DNA of 64,000 nt from Argyresthia goedartella (Eukaryota; Arthropoda; Insecta; Lepidoptera; Argyresthiidae), in the NCBI GenBank assembly GCA_949825045.1, contig OX463832.1, positions 22,438,552 to 22,502,551 on the forward strand, given 5' to 3'. Numbering within the stretch: the first letter of the stretch is position 1; every line of letters begins with the position of its first letter. Of this stretch, positions 32,441 through 42,717 are shown piece after piece. Below the pieces are notes generated by a model. The model was not told where the DNA came from. It worked only from the letters and a program-made list of their open reading frames with translations, and did no database searches. The translations under genes and the position numbers were made by a program.

Positions 32441-33158
32441 CTCAAACTTCAGTCAAAGGTCCGAATATATAAATTTCAATATCACCTGTCATTGGAAGGA
32501 AATGCTTAATTTTTTATCTTGGCTCATATCAACAGATAATTTTCCTTCAAACATTAGAAGTTAAGGTGATACATCGACAAAATCGTTACTTTTTGAATTT
32601 TTTTCTCTGCTGTTCAAAAGAAGTTCCAAGTTAAACATATTAATATAACAATTTTGGGACATTTTTCTAGATTTTGTAATAACAGAAACGCGATTGGAGA
32701 AATTTCGCTCGATAGAAATAATTATTGAAATGAGTTCTAAATTCACATTTTATTTGATTTTCTGACAAATTGGAATAGCGCAAAGAATTCAAAAATATTT
32801 ATTTTGATGGGTTTTGACAATACCTAAATTACCTATTATAGAAATTTTCATAGCTATTTTAGTTAATTTTGTATCAATTTAAAACCGTTTTTTTGTCATT
32901 TTTCCCCGATTCCGTCCCTCTCACACTGCGGGTAATTCCGCCTGGAGTAACGGGGACCTTTGCACGGACGAGATATCCCTTTACGGCTAATCCAGCCACA
33001 TCTGTCCTCCTCATGTCTATACTCTCTACATCTCAAGTAACAAAGGGTTATCCATTTCTCTCTTAAGGGAATAACACAGATTGCCGCTTTTTGGCCCTTG
33101 TGAGAACCTTTTTAGCGATCTGCAGCAAAATGTTGGAAGCCCTCCTTCTGGAACAAGT
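32441..33158. other. Unassigned stretch
   Basis: No supported gene. From about 33060 it leads into the minisatellite. Confidence 0.4.
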
Positions 33159-33391
33159 TGTCCGTTTCACAAAACACCCGTTCCAAAATAACGGTTTCTT
33201 TAAACGACCGTACGTCAACAGAATCCGTGTGCCGAAATACCCGTTTTCCATTGCAACCGTATGCCATAAAAGAACCATTTCTCATAGAATCCGTATGCCA
33301 AAACACCCGTTTTTGATTTCATCCGTATGCCGTAAGATTCGTTTCTCATGACACCCGTATGCCCCAAAAGAACCGTTTCTTATGACACCTT
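33159..33391 (+). repeat. 16-bp-period minisatellite, left arm
   Basis: About 14 diverged units spaced 14-18 bp, mostly 16, each starting CCGT and often reading CCGTATGCCAAAACAC or CCGTTTCTCATGACAC. The frames crossing it on both strands are by-products of the period. Confidence 0.8.
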
Positions 33392-33689
33392 TAAAGAAAT
33401 ACTGATTTATCTTTATAACCACTCGTTATATTATTTGTGTGTAATTTATAACGGTAAATACCGATCAGCAAGGGACCTTTTCTCTTTTGGGTTTTATAAA
33501 TTTAATATTCATATTTAGTCTACTTCACGCCAATTACAAATAACAGCAGACAAGCCTTACTAAATCAGATGCCATTATTTAACAAGTGGCCAGCATGAAG
33601 TTTTATCATGTAAGTGGTGAGGAAATGGTACACACTACAAGGTGAAGATAATCATACCACTACATATCTCTTAGTGATGGCAAGGGATA
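33392..33689. other. Spacer between inverted minisatellite arms
   Basis: About 300 bp of AT-rich sequence without the 16-bp unit. Nothing else is recognised. Confidence 0.5.
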
Positions 33690-33930
33690 TTTTGGGAAAG
33701 GGATATTAACACAAACGTGTTTTTTGCGGTAAACACATTCTGGGAAACGGATTATTTAGGAAACGGTAGTGACGGGAAAGACCGTTTCAGGATTAGGATT
33801 TTTTGAGAAACGGTTATCAAGCCGAACGTATCTTTTGAGGAAAACACATTCTGGGAGACACATCATCGGGAATCGGATTATGAAGGAAAAGGTAAGGAAC
33901 GGCTGTTTTGGGAAACGGATGGTATGCTCC
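33690..33930 (-). repeat. 16-bp-period minisatellite, right arm (inverted)
   Basis: Same unit on the opposite strand (GGAAACGG start, as in GGAAACGGATTATTTA), in strict 16-bp steps from about 33748 to 33925 and looser before that. Confidence 0.75.
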
Positions 33931-33949
33931 GGAGCCATGTCATTTGGTC

Positions 33950-34012
33950 CTTCACAATATTTTCATGACATGGTGCTGATCTGATGATGGAGCCGGGAGG
34001 GAGGATTTTTCG
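33950..34012 (+). repeat. Repeat E fragment
   Basis: TTTTCATGACATGGTGCTGA and TCTGATGATGGAGCCGG match the start of the repeat at about 45610-45990. Confidence 0.55.
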
Positions 34013-34047
34013 TAACTAGCTTAGCTGTGAAAACTGTAAGTTTTAGA

Positions 34048-34208
34048 GCCCCCCTAGACGGCAGACTTTTGGTCGGCCAATAGTAAGTCGGTCCCTTAAT
34101 CGTATGAAGATGTATGCACATGCGTACATCACAACGATTCGGAATCGGCCGAATGACCATGGCTACTCAACCAGACCAAAAAGTCTACCGTCTGCGGGCG
34201 CTCTTAGC
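34048..34208. mobile_element. Small MITE with ~30-bp inverted ends
   Basis: The left end is AGAGCCCCCCTAGACGGCAG followed by ACTTTTGGTC. The right end, read on the other strand, is AGAGCGCCCGCAGACGGTAG followed by ACTTTTTGGTC. About 160 bp, no coding. The form resembles hAT-like MITEs, which is an inference. Confidence 0.65.
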
Positions 34209-34439
34209 CCTCGAGAAAGAGACAGTTAGCCTCAGTATTGGAATAATGCACCTAAAAACTGTTTTTTCGCATATCTCCTTTCCGCCAAACAGTTTTCCGA
34301 TTGAATAAACTAGATAAGATTTCCAATAATTTTGTCTCAACCTCTTTTTCTGAAATGTATATTTTAAGCGTACGAGTCTACTACAACATGCGATTTGGCC
34401 AAAAATACATTTCCACGCCACCAGTCGGTAGGAGTAAGT
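34209..34439. other. Unassigned stretch
   Basis: No gene; the opposing frames at 34114-34421 start in the MITE and lack motifs. Confidence 0.35.
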
Positions 34440-34655
34440 GACCTATAAATACCTAGCCTCTGCTGTCTGTCCGTCCATCCATCCATCCGTCATTCCGTTA
34501 GTCCGCACGTTCTTCTGGCTGTCTACAATCTTTCGAATTCGTTCTCTGAGAAGTTTGTTTTTTCACAGTTGATACTTTCAACTTGATATCTCCTCGTGTT
34601 CAGGAAAAGGAACAACGAACGTACGTACGCACGGACAGACAGAGGAATAACGAAT
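34440..34655 (+). repeat. GGTTCCGTACC-family variant
   Basis: CCTCTGCTGTCTGTCCGTCC then TTTCACAGTTGATACTTTC and AACTTGATATCTCC; one half of a variant like that at 4306. Confidence 0.45.
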
Positions 34656-34922
34656 TCCAAATTCCAAATGTCTTTATTACTGTAGATATTTACAAATACT
34701 TAGAAATCGTCATTTTTTGCCACTTCTTTACATTGGACCACTGTGGGTGAAGAAGGGCGTAGAAACTCCCACAGATTGATTTTTAGAGCTCTTTTAAAAA
34801 TTGTTTGTGCTTAACTAATACAAATTTTATAATATCATTATATCATAATTAATAAGTAGGAATAAATAATTACAAAACTATTAACAGCAAGGTCTGTGTT
34901 AAACCAGATTAACCCCATATGC
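34656..34922 (-). mobile_element. Jockey-type LINE 3' end
   Basis: Minus-strand 3' UTR with stem CTGTGGGAG...CACCCACAG, TTTAAAAGAGCTCT-like text, AATAAAG and a TTTGGAA-type tail. It begins at the end of the coding region (CATATGGGGTTAATC). Confidence 0.7.
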
Positions 34923-35014
34923 GAAGTGATGTGAGGGGTTATTTTTCTCTCTTTGTGTTACGAAACCCTGAAAACCCGAGACGTACCTAGGTTTTAATCC
35001 GGTACTGAGCATGT

Positions 35015-35185
35015 TACCAGTGACATAAGTAATTTATCTTAAATACATTATCGGACGTTCCGTGTTTAGGATGACGCGTTAAGCTGTAGGCCCCGGCTAT
35101 CATCGCTACTTGGTAGAAGTAGTCGTAAAAGCGTGGTGGAGTAATGTTACTTGTATCCGGGAAAAGGTATGTGCCCCTCGGCGGG
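35015..35185 (+). mobile_element. SINE-C body copy
   Basis: ATACATTATCGGACGTTCCG, GTTTAGGATGACGCGTTAAG and GCGTGGTGGAGTAATGTTAC. Partner of 3995 and 28765. Confidence 0.6.
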
Positions 35186-36459
35186 GCAGTGAATTTGACC
35201 CATACTTCGAAATCCGCCAAAAGGAGCAAGCCGAGCGAACATTCCGCAACGCAAAACTCACACACACAACACAACCTCAACATAAGCCCACATACAAGCG
35301 TATCTATATGCGACTGAACAAAGAGATGTCTCCCGCGCATGCGTCAAAAGAAAGAGACGGAACGCCCGGTCGAATCCCATTCACAACTACAAGCAAGAAT
35401 GAGACACCAACAGTCATAAATTCTAACGAGGCACGGCAATGTTTTCGTTTGTGTGTGTGTGGACCCATTTAATAATTATACCGTACGCTCTGTCAGTAGG
35501 TATAATAGATTGAGTTTTCAGCTAGTTAGAAATAAAAACTCAGCATTATACCATGCACCTAACATTCAAGCAAAATACAATCCCGTTGTTACAAAATAAT
35601 AGATACATAAATTATAAATGTAGACCATTATATAAATAAACTCAAAAAACAATATTGAAGTCAAAGTCAACTTTATTCAAAGACATTATATCTAGAGGAC
35701 TAACTATTTGAAAAGCCTATCAGCTTCCAAAAGCTTATGATCAGATATGATAAAATACATTGTGTGGGCAAATATGATATTTCACTCGCCCTAAAAAAGC
35801 TGCGCTTTCTGGTAGTACAAAAAAGGCATCAAAATCTATCCAATTCTTTGAGAGCTAGGGTGACACAGACAAACGCTTCAAGTCTTTTCCCAAACGTGTG
35901 GGCACAGGCACAAAAATGCCCGTGTTTAACCAGTAGGTATTTGTGAAGATCAAATTAAGTTCCAGTTTGATTTAATTACTGTTTGGTTAGCCAGCCTTCA
36001 GAGCCACATCGGCTTTAAGCTCAACGCGGTAAGGGCCACTTCAGCTCGGCACAAAGTCAAAGATGCGAGAGTTACGGGCTAAGGGCACTTGAAGCAAAAT
36101 GGTGTTAGTTGACGCAAAGTTAAAGGACTGACCCAACCTTCAAAGTAACATGATGCTTGATGTGTGTACAGTGGAATCTAATTTCGCTGACCAGAAGCTA
36201 GATTTAGTAGCTCTATAGATTGGCCTGGTTTCCGACAGAAAAATTAGCAGTGAAAACTTGTTTAACACATTTTCAATTCAATATACTTTATCGCACGGTA
36301 AATAATGAGTACAAACAAATGAACACTTAAGCGCAGAGGCGAGCTTATCTCTAAAATAGATTTCTTCCAGCAAACCTGGGCAGGGCAGAAAAGTCTATTG
36401 CTACTAAGAGCAGTCTAGTGCACAATAAATTAAATAACTTCCTACTAACTTATACAATA
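35186..36459. other. Unassigned, with LINE-terminus scraps
   Basis: The 120-codon frame at 35110-35472 begins in SINE-C, is rich in Lys/Arg/Thr, and matches nothing I know. Probable minus-strand LINE 3' ends lie at about 35655-35710 (GTCAAAGTCAACTTTATTC) and 36280-36420 (TTCAATTCAATATACTTTAT). A repeat scrap related to 17225 lies near 35870-35960. Confidence 0.4.
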
Positions 36460-37768
36460 CACAGTCAGGTCATAAGTTCTGTCACACAGTAAAAACTTTT
36501 GAATTTAGAACGCTGGCCACAAAAAAGTTTATTGAATTCGAATTTCGAATTTTTCATGAAAATAAAAATGTGTACTTTTTAGAATTTTCCTCATTTTTAA
36601 ATATGGAGTGGACACTTAAAGAAGACCGTGTCGCAGTTATTGCGTTGCATCGTTGCGGTTACGCGCCAATTCAGATTTTCGACTTACTGAAAAATTTGAA
36701 TATAACCAAAAGATTCGTTTATCGTACCATAAAACGATACAATGAAGACTCTAGTGTAGATGACAGGTCAAGAAGTGGTCGCCCTCACTCTGTTAGGACT
36801 CCAGCAGTGATAAAAGCTGTGAAGGCGCGAATTCAAAGAAATCCCATACGTAAGCAGAAACTGTTGGCCCTTCAGATGGGGTTATGCAGGACCACGGTAA
36901 AAAGGGTGTTAAATGAAGACTTAGGGCTTAGGGCATATCGAAGAAAAACAGGACATCGTTTGGACGCTCGTTTAATGGACCCGAGACTGAAGAGATGCCG
37001 CGCTTTGTTGAAGCGGTACGCGGGAAAAAAACATCGGGGAATTCTTTTTTCGGATGAAATAATTTTCACCGTGGAAGAGAGCTACAACAAACAAAATGAT
37101 AAGATGTACGCACACAGCAGTGAAGAAGCGAGCAACCGTATTCCGCGTGTCCAACGAGGTCATTTTCCATCCTCGCTCATGGTTTGGTTGGGAGTCTCTT
37201 ATTGGGGCTTAACTGAGGTACATTTATGTGAGAAAGGCGTAAAAACGAATGCAGTTGTGTATCAAAATACAGTCCTCAAGAACCTTGTGGAACCTTTTTC
37301 TCATACCATGTTTAATAACAGGCACTGGGTATTCCAACAAGATTCTGAGCCAGCTCATAGAGCGAAAAGCACACAAGACTGGCTGGCGGCGCGTGAAATC
37401 GACTTCATCCGGCACGAAGACTGGCCCTCCTCCAGTCCAGATTTGAGTCCGTTAGATTACAAGATATGGCAACACTTGGAGGAAAAGGCCTGCTCAAAGC
37501 CTCATCCTGATTTGGAGTCATTCAAGGCATCCTTGATTAAGGCAGCCGCCGATATTGACATGGACCTCGTTCGTGCTGCGATAGACGACTGGCCGCGCAG
37601 AATAAAGGCCTGTATTCAAAATCGCGGGGGTCATTTTGAATAAACTTTATTACCATAAGAATCTATGTTTTATTAAGTTCATTTTGCTATATAAATGTTT
37701 ACATAAATAATAAACATGTCTAAATTATTTCATATTGCACATGTGACAGAACTTATGACCTGACTATG
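36460..37768 (+). mobile_element. DD37D mariner, copy A (complete, 1309 bp)
   Basis: Complete Tc1/mariner-superfamily element. The inverted ends of about 27 bp begin CAYAGTCAGGTCATAAG and are flanked by TA at 36458-36459 and 37769-37770. It contains one transposase frame. Two further copies, at 47316-53151 and 56893-58053, let its limits be fixed exactly. Confidence 0.95.
36603..37643 (+). CDS. DD37D (maT-like) mariner transposase
   Basis: Cut-and-paste transposase that binds the terminal inverted repeats and inserts at TA. I take ATG 36603 (MEWTLKEDR, 346 residues) as the start; an in-frame ATG at 36570 would add 11. The first helix-turn-helix spans residues about 5-50 and the GRP linker (SGRPHSV) follows near 59. 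The second DNA-binding helix region contains KQKLLALQMGL. Catalytic acids, in 346-residue numbering, are D151 (FSDE), D247 (FQQD) and D285 (LSPLDYKIW), with 37 residues between the last two: DD37D, as in maT elements. The C-terminus is GGHFE. The frame is intact, but this copy has private changes beside two catalytic acids: SDEII (SDEKI in B and C) and QQDSEPAH (QQDSAPAH in B). Activity is therefore doubtful. Confidence 0.92.
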   Translation: MEWTLKEDRVAVIALHRCGYAPIQIFDLLKNLNITKRFVYRTIKRYNEDSSVDDRSRSGRPHSVRTPAVIKAVKARIQRNPIRKQKLLALQMGLCRTTVKRVLNEDLGLRAYRRKTGHRLDARLMDPRLKRCRALLKRYAGKKHRGILFSDEIIFTVEESYNKQNDKMYAHSSEEASNRIPRVQRGHFPSSLMVWLGVSYWGLTEVHLCEKGVKTNAVVYQNTVLKNLVEPFSHTMFNNRHWVFQQDSEPAHRAKSTQDWLAAREIDFIRHEDWPSSSPDLSPLDYKIWQHLEEKACSKPHPDLESFKASLIKAAADIDMDLVRAAIDDWPRRIKACIQNRGGHFE

Positions 37769-37770
37769 TA

Positions 37771-37825
37771 TAATATAGGTAAGTATAATAAAATACATTA
37801 TAGTACCTACCTACATATATTATGG

Positions 37826-37860
<35 letters not shown>
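37771..37860. repeat. TA-rich flank and TA microsatellite
   Basis: TA run at about 37829-37860, between the mariner and the next repeat. Confidence 0.85.
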
Positions 37861-37863
<3 letters not shown>

Positions 37864-38235
37864 GGGGGCACGGTAGTGCCCCCGCCAAGTCGAGCGCGAA
37901 GCAAACACTGCCGTACCATCCTTTACTGGAAACATTTCGCCGCATTTTCAGGCCCCTATTTGAGAACCTCTGGATAAGACCAGAACGCAGAAATTTTCGT
38001 CATCCAGTAAGCTATAATCACATACTTAAAATCCAAAATTTCAAGTCTGTAGGTTATTTAGTTCCGAAGTTAAGCGAAAGCAAAGTTTCGCATTTATGAC
38101 ACTCACTCACTCACTCAATCATGATCATCAGATTAGAACTAGTACTTCCCATAAACTCAAAGAGCTGAAATTTGGTACAGAGTTAGGGTTTAAGGGCCAC
38201 ATAAAGGGAAAACTATAAAAACACAAGAGCTTGGT
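37861..38235 (+). repeat. Hairpin-headed repeat (GGGGGGCAC...GTGCCCCC)
   Basis: It opens with a short hairpin, GGGGGCAC around GGTA and GTGCCCCC, then CCAAGTCGAGCGCGAAGC, TCACTCACTCACTCAATCAT and GAGCTGAAATTTGGTACAGA. I recognise the style as a common lepidopteran repeat; class not determined. Confidence 0.5.
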
Positions 38236-38998
38236 TTTCTCTTGGTATAGATTCGGTGTATACCGTTTTAATATCGCCCGAAAATCAGAGAAATCAAAAG
38301 AAACATGAAATATTAACCCTTACATCTATCTACATTTTTGAAGCCTGCAAATTTGTCAGAAAACATCCCAACCTGTACTCCCCAATACATACTATAAAAC
38401 GAAAAGACCGAAACCTACACAAATTAAAAGTACCATTCTCTAAACTAAAATTAATATCCTCAGGGCCGCATTCCATGGTAATATAAATATACAACCACAT
38501 ACCAAATAGTATGAAAAATATAGATAAAGCTACGCTATTTAACAAACATTTAAAAATTTTCCTAATACACAAAAGCTACTACAATATAAAAGAATTTTTT
38601 GACGATAAGATGACATAATGACAAATCGACAAGACAATAATAATAATATTTAGGAGCATGCCGTAATATAATTTAACATTGATTTTGTTTGATTTAATTT
38701 AATTTAAATATAAGGGACTTGTTATAAACTGTTATAGATTAATGTAGATGTTACTTTTTAATTTTGAATTCTATTGTCGTTGGAATATAAATATTTATTA
38801 AAGTTCAAGTTAACATGAACATTTTAAATGTAAACGAAATAAGTAATTAATTATGTAATATTAAGTAAAACCTGTATCTCTCAAAATTGCAACGCCTCTA
38901 CGAGGCGTCACATGTATACCTGTATCCTGCCTGTACCACCTTTTTTAATGTAATGTGACAGCAATAAATGATTTGAATTTGAATTTGAATTTGAAATC
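38236..38998 (+). pseudogene. LINE RT C-terminus and 3' end
   Basis: Frame 38256-38486 reads ILTLTSIYIFEACKFVRKH, KLKVPFSKLKLISSGPHSMV. After a frame change it continues with FLIHKSYYNIKEFF and DDKMT before a stop near 38619. This is the C-terminal end of a non-LTR RT polyprotein. The 3' UTR ends with GCAATAAATGATTTGAAT and a TTTGAA repeat of four units (to 38998). No RT core: 5'-truncated relic. It is distinct from the jockey-type fragments here; clade uncertain. Confidence 0.65.
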
Positions 38999-39173
38999 TA
39001 ATAAAATAAATCAATATGCCCACGTTTCTACAAAAAGAAGTGAAATCCCACCAAAAACATTCTGTAAAAAACTAGCCAAGTCTCGATGGTGCTGATTGTT
39101 TATCCCTAAAAAGCAATGAAATCTAGACAAAGTCGTACCAAGTCTAAGGTTGCTTGCTGCGATTTCTTTATTA

Positions 39174-39404
39174 CGACGGCCTCTGTGGCGCAGCGGTTGT
39201 GGCTCTGCCTACCATGCGAGAGGTCCCGGGTTCGATCCCCGACTGGGGGTAAAGAAAAAAAAAAAAAAAAAAACATCCCCAGGTCTTGGATGTTTATATG
39301 TGTGTGACGTCGCTGTTTCCGGTTACCACGACACAGGGTATCCTAGTGTGGGGCCAGAAGCAATGTATGTGCCTGTATGTAAATGTTTATGTTTATGTTT
39401 ATGT
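39174..39404 (+). mobile_element. SINE-B reference copy
   Basis: The A-box is TGGCGCAGCGG and the B-box GGTTCGATCCC. A 19-A joint follows, then TCTTGGATGTTTATATG, TATCCTAGTGTGGGGCCAGA and a GTTTAT tail. It is flanked by TTATTA at 39168-39173 and 39405-39410. The uninterrupted site is preserved in the other arm. Confidence 0.9.
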
Positions 39405-39885
39405 TTATTATAGTTAATGTTGTGTGACTTGGCCGTTGAACTGTCTTTATACGTTAGTGGGTACAAGTCAATTTTGAACTGCGTCGTATTTAACTACAAT
39501 AAATTACAAGCTGCAAGTTTCCTGATAGGGACACGTTATGAAATATTAGAAAATGACTGCAGGCGCCTTCCGTGATCGTTTTATGCTGCTCGTTATGGGT
39601 CTACAAAGGAATTCTATTTTAAGCAAATTAGTAGGCAAAATAAAAATAACTTTGCCATGACTTATTTTTTATTGACATTGAGAGTAACAGATATAACATA
39701 ACGTGTTAACAAAATTGACTTGTACCCACTAATGTATAAAGAATGTTCAAACAGCCAAGTCACACAACATTAACTATAATAATAAAGAAATCGCAGTAAG
39801 GAACTATACTTGGCATGACTTTGTCTAGATTTCATTGCTTTTTAGAGATTAACAAGCAGCTCCATCGAGACTTGGCTAGTTTTTT

Positions 39886-40277
39886 AGGGTTCCATACCCA
39901 ACGGGTAAGAACGGAACCCTATTACTAAGACTTCGCTGTCCGTCCGTCTGTCACCAGGCTGTATCTCAAGAACCTAGGTAGCTAGAGAGTTGAAATTTTC
40001 ACAGATTATGTATTTCTGTTGCCGCTATAACAACAAATACTAAAAAACAGGATAAAATAAATATTTAAGGGGGCTCCCATACAACAATTCTTTCAATACC
40101 ACATACAAACTTATGGATGCACCTGGTTACGTACATGGAGTGTGAAAGTAACCGCACCAATAACTTTGTAAACAATATTTTGCTGTGTAAAATCCAAACT
40201 ATTCACTCCACACCATCGCTTCCATTGAACGGTGGTACGGAACCCTTCGTGCGCGATTTAGACTCGCAGTTGAGCGG
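39886..40277 (+). repeat. GGTTCCGTACC-family reference copy (392 bp)
   Basis: It starts AGGGTTCCATACCC and ends with a near-hairpin (GCGCGATTTAGACTCGCAG) and TTGAGCGG. Both sides are TTTTTT (39880-39885, 40278-40283). Both ends carry inverted GGTTCC motifs but no strict terminal repeat. The empty site in the left arm defines its limits. Confidence 0.8.
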
Positions 40278-40301
40278 TTTTTTCAGAATGTTTTTGGTGG
40301 G

Positions 40302-40474
40302 ATATATATTAACATAATACTTACATACATACTTAAACTTAATACGCAAGAGAAACGAGATTGGGCTTCAACCTTTTCTTGAAAATTAAAATGGATGGAC
40401 TAACCGTAATAGCGCTTTTATTCTGTAAGATTTGACCACTCTTTCAAAATCTGGTGGTTAATCTCTGAGATAAG
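40302..40474. other. Unassigned stretch
   Basis: Nothing is recognised. Confidence 0.35.
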
Positions 40475-40699
40475 AGATTTTTAGTGTGTACTGCCCATTC
40501 TCGCATACGGTGCCAATACATGGACGCTCACGATGGAGATTATGCACAAAGAGCCATGGAGCGTGCCATGCTAGGCATCAGGCTGTCCGACTGTATCCGT
40601 AATACTGAAATCAGACGCCGAACCAAGGTGGCTGATGTGGGTAAGCGGATAGCACGGCTTGAGTGGAAGTGGGCGGGACACTTGGCCAGAACATGTTGA
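40475..40699 (+). pseudogene. RTE-type LINE RT fragment, diverged
   Basis: Short relic of the RTE C-terminal region. One frame reads VLPILAYGANTWTLT. Another, after a shift near 40540, reads AQRAMERAMLGIRLSDCIRN, then RRRTKVADVGKRIARLEWKW and AGHLAR. The homologous parts of the 22273-22966 copy are LPILTYGAQTWSLT and RAMERSILGV. More diverged than the other two RTE fragments, so probably a different subfamily. Confidence 0.65.
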
Positions 40700-40951
40700 G
40701 GGGGAAGCACTTCGGGATATTTTCGACCCCCCCCTCTCCCCCTAAGAGGCCGATTACTTTCATGCGCTGGCCGAATTAGCTATTTGTTTATTATGAATCG
40801 AAACTTTTTTGTTTTTGACGTGATAACGTCTTATAAATCGATGAACGCCGGCTGCACGCACGAAAAAGTGTCACGTTCCATTGTCAAACTTAAACTGCTG
40901 GATGGTGAAGAATAAAAGTGATATCTTGGCTTTGTGTATCAGATGTATGTG
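40700..40951. other. Unassigned stretch
   Basis: C-run near 40730. No gene. Confidence 0.35.
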
Positions 40952-41072
40952 AAGTGAGTCTGTGGGAGTTTCTACGCCCTCCTTCTCCCACAGTGGTCCA
41001 ATGTAGGGAAGAGGCAAAAAATAACGTTTGCTAATTATATGTAAATATCTACAGTAATAAAGAACTTCCTGC
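40952..41072 (+). mobile_element. Jockey-type LINE 3' end fragment
   Basis: Last ~120 bp of the LINE 3' UTR, with the perfect stem CTGTGGGAG/CTCCCACAG and AATAAAG. Confidence 0.7.
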
Positions 41073-42167
41073 CTTCCTAAAAGAAATTTACCTTCCTAAT
41101 TTCATTTATTTTTTGCATATATTCTAAATTTATTACGGAAGCCCAAATGTGCGAAGTCCGGCACGCAATCGGCCGGTTTTAGGAATGATTCTTCAAGATT
41201 TCGGATACTGACGACATGCTGAAATATACTTTGTCCATTTTATTAATTTAATAATTGAGTAATTCTTACACACTGATCACTGCGTACTATTAAAAGAGGC
41301 TGCTACTATATTCAGGTATGTACAGTGTTATAGTAATTTTATGTAAAACGTTATCCAAGTCTCTCATCCGCGTCTGTGAGTGGAGTCTGGTCCACGATCA
41401 GGCGTCGAATGTGCTTGTATGGCCACTAGAAGAGTGCACACCTGCTGCTTTAAATTTGTTCCTGTCCGGTCCGTCCACCGTCCCGCCTTCTGCCTTTGCC
41501 TGACTACTTGATCTGCAACCCTTTTCCTGCCTGTTTCATTCAAATTAATTCATAATCCCTTCATTGCACTCAAATGTTTCAGTAGTTACTTTAAAATAAA
41601 ACACATGTGCAAAGGCGAGCTATCTTTCAAGAAACCAGTTAAGGCGATATAAGAGAGATTCAACTTAAGAGGATTTCTTAGAAAGTAAATTCACGGCCTA
41701 TGAAGCTATGAAGAATACGAAAAATGATGCACCCACCACTCAAAAACAAACTACAATGAAGCCGAATAACTATCAAATCCTTGCTCCTTCAAAGATCGAA
41801 GGCCCTAATCTTTCTTACCCATTCTCTCCAACGTCCTTGAATCTATAGTCCACTCCCAACTTTCCTCTCACAGTTAAAGTTAAGGCTTAAGGTTAAACAA
41901 GAACACACGAAACAACTGAAAAGATTGCCAGCAGTAAAAACAGATTTATAATCATTTAATAAAAGAATGATATTTCAAGCAGAGTAGATTACAAATGTAA
42001 TACAATTTTCAGTGAACCATTAAGATGTTCATGTCGTTTTAAGTACATTAACCTGCCCCAACCTTAGGTTAATGCACTTGTAGGGTAATAAAGAAAGTTA
42101 CTTTATTGAATAATTCCAGGCGACGACGATCCGAAATGAGGGGTAACATTTTTAGACCTAGCTGATA
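41073..42167. other. Unassigned 1.1-kb stretch
   Basis: The longest region without a recognised element. The frame at 41318-41503 has no motif; its composition is ordinary. A trace (AGGCGAGCTATCTTTCAAG) near 41613 resembles the LINE terminus at 36340. Confidence 0.4.
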
Positions 42168-42414
42168 CCACCTCCCGATGGCCGAGTCGGCAATGACCCT
42201 GCCTACGAAGCCAAGGGTCCCGGGTTCGAGTCCCGGTGGGGACAAATATTTGTTTGATGAGAACGGAAGTTTGTACCCTAGTCATGGTTTTTTATCTATC
42301 TAAGTATAATATTTATCTATATAAGTATGTGTATCGTTGTCTAGTACCCAAGATACAGGGAATCCTAGTTTGGGGCTAGATCAATGTGTGTAAATAGTGT
42401 CCAAGGTATTATTA
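42168..42414 (+). mobile_element. SINE-A copy 9
   Basis: Full-length plus-strand copy with good A- and B-boxes and a short ATT tail. Confidence 0.85.
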
Positions 42415-42717
42415 CCTGTCAGTCAATGATGTAGCTGTCAATTGCGGAAAATGACGGAGTTCCAAACAGAATTTAATTTAAATATAATATTCTGTATAAT
42501 GTTTTTACGTGAGATTTCCGATCTTTTAATAGTTATTCTGCTATTCGGGGCGGAGACGAATCCAACAATTAAAAAATAATTAAAAGCAGTCCAGTCGTTC
42601 TTGAGAGATGAGTAGTGGAACTAAAGCCAAATTACAATCACAATTTGTTTAAATAAAGTTTTAAATAAATATGTTAATATGACAGATGAAAAAAAGCCAT
42701 GTTACTACTAAATATAT
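42415..42717. other. Unassigned stretch
   Basis: No gene is visible. Confidence 0.4.

Larger units (their letters stand above)
39047..40301. mobile_element. Inverted-repeat element with 193-bp arms
   Basis: The left arm (39047-39476) and right arm (39710-40301) are inverted copies starting CCCACCAAAAACATTCTG and ending GGGTACAAGTCAATTTTG, around a 233-bp spacer. The left arm holds a SINE-B; the right arm holds a GGTTCCGTACC element. With these and their target duplications removed, the arms are 193 and 194 bp. Class unknown; the spacer shows no coding. Confidence 0.85.

Noticed and set aside
33063..33351. Overlapping frames on both strands as small genes
   Set aside because: They follow the 16-bp minisatellite and have no codon-level signal.
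35110..35472. 120-codon basic protein
   Set aside because: It starts inside a SINE-C copy and shows no family motif; retained only as a remark.
39174..39250. Possible real tRNA gene
   Set aside because: The head has A- and B-box-like motifs but is joined to an A run, a repeated body and a GTTTAT tail present in other copies, so it is a SINE. The same applies to all SINE-A heads.
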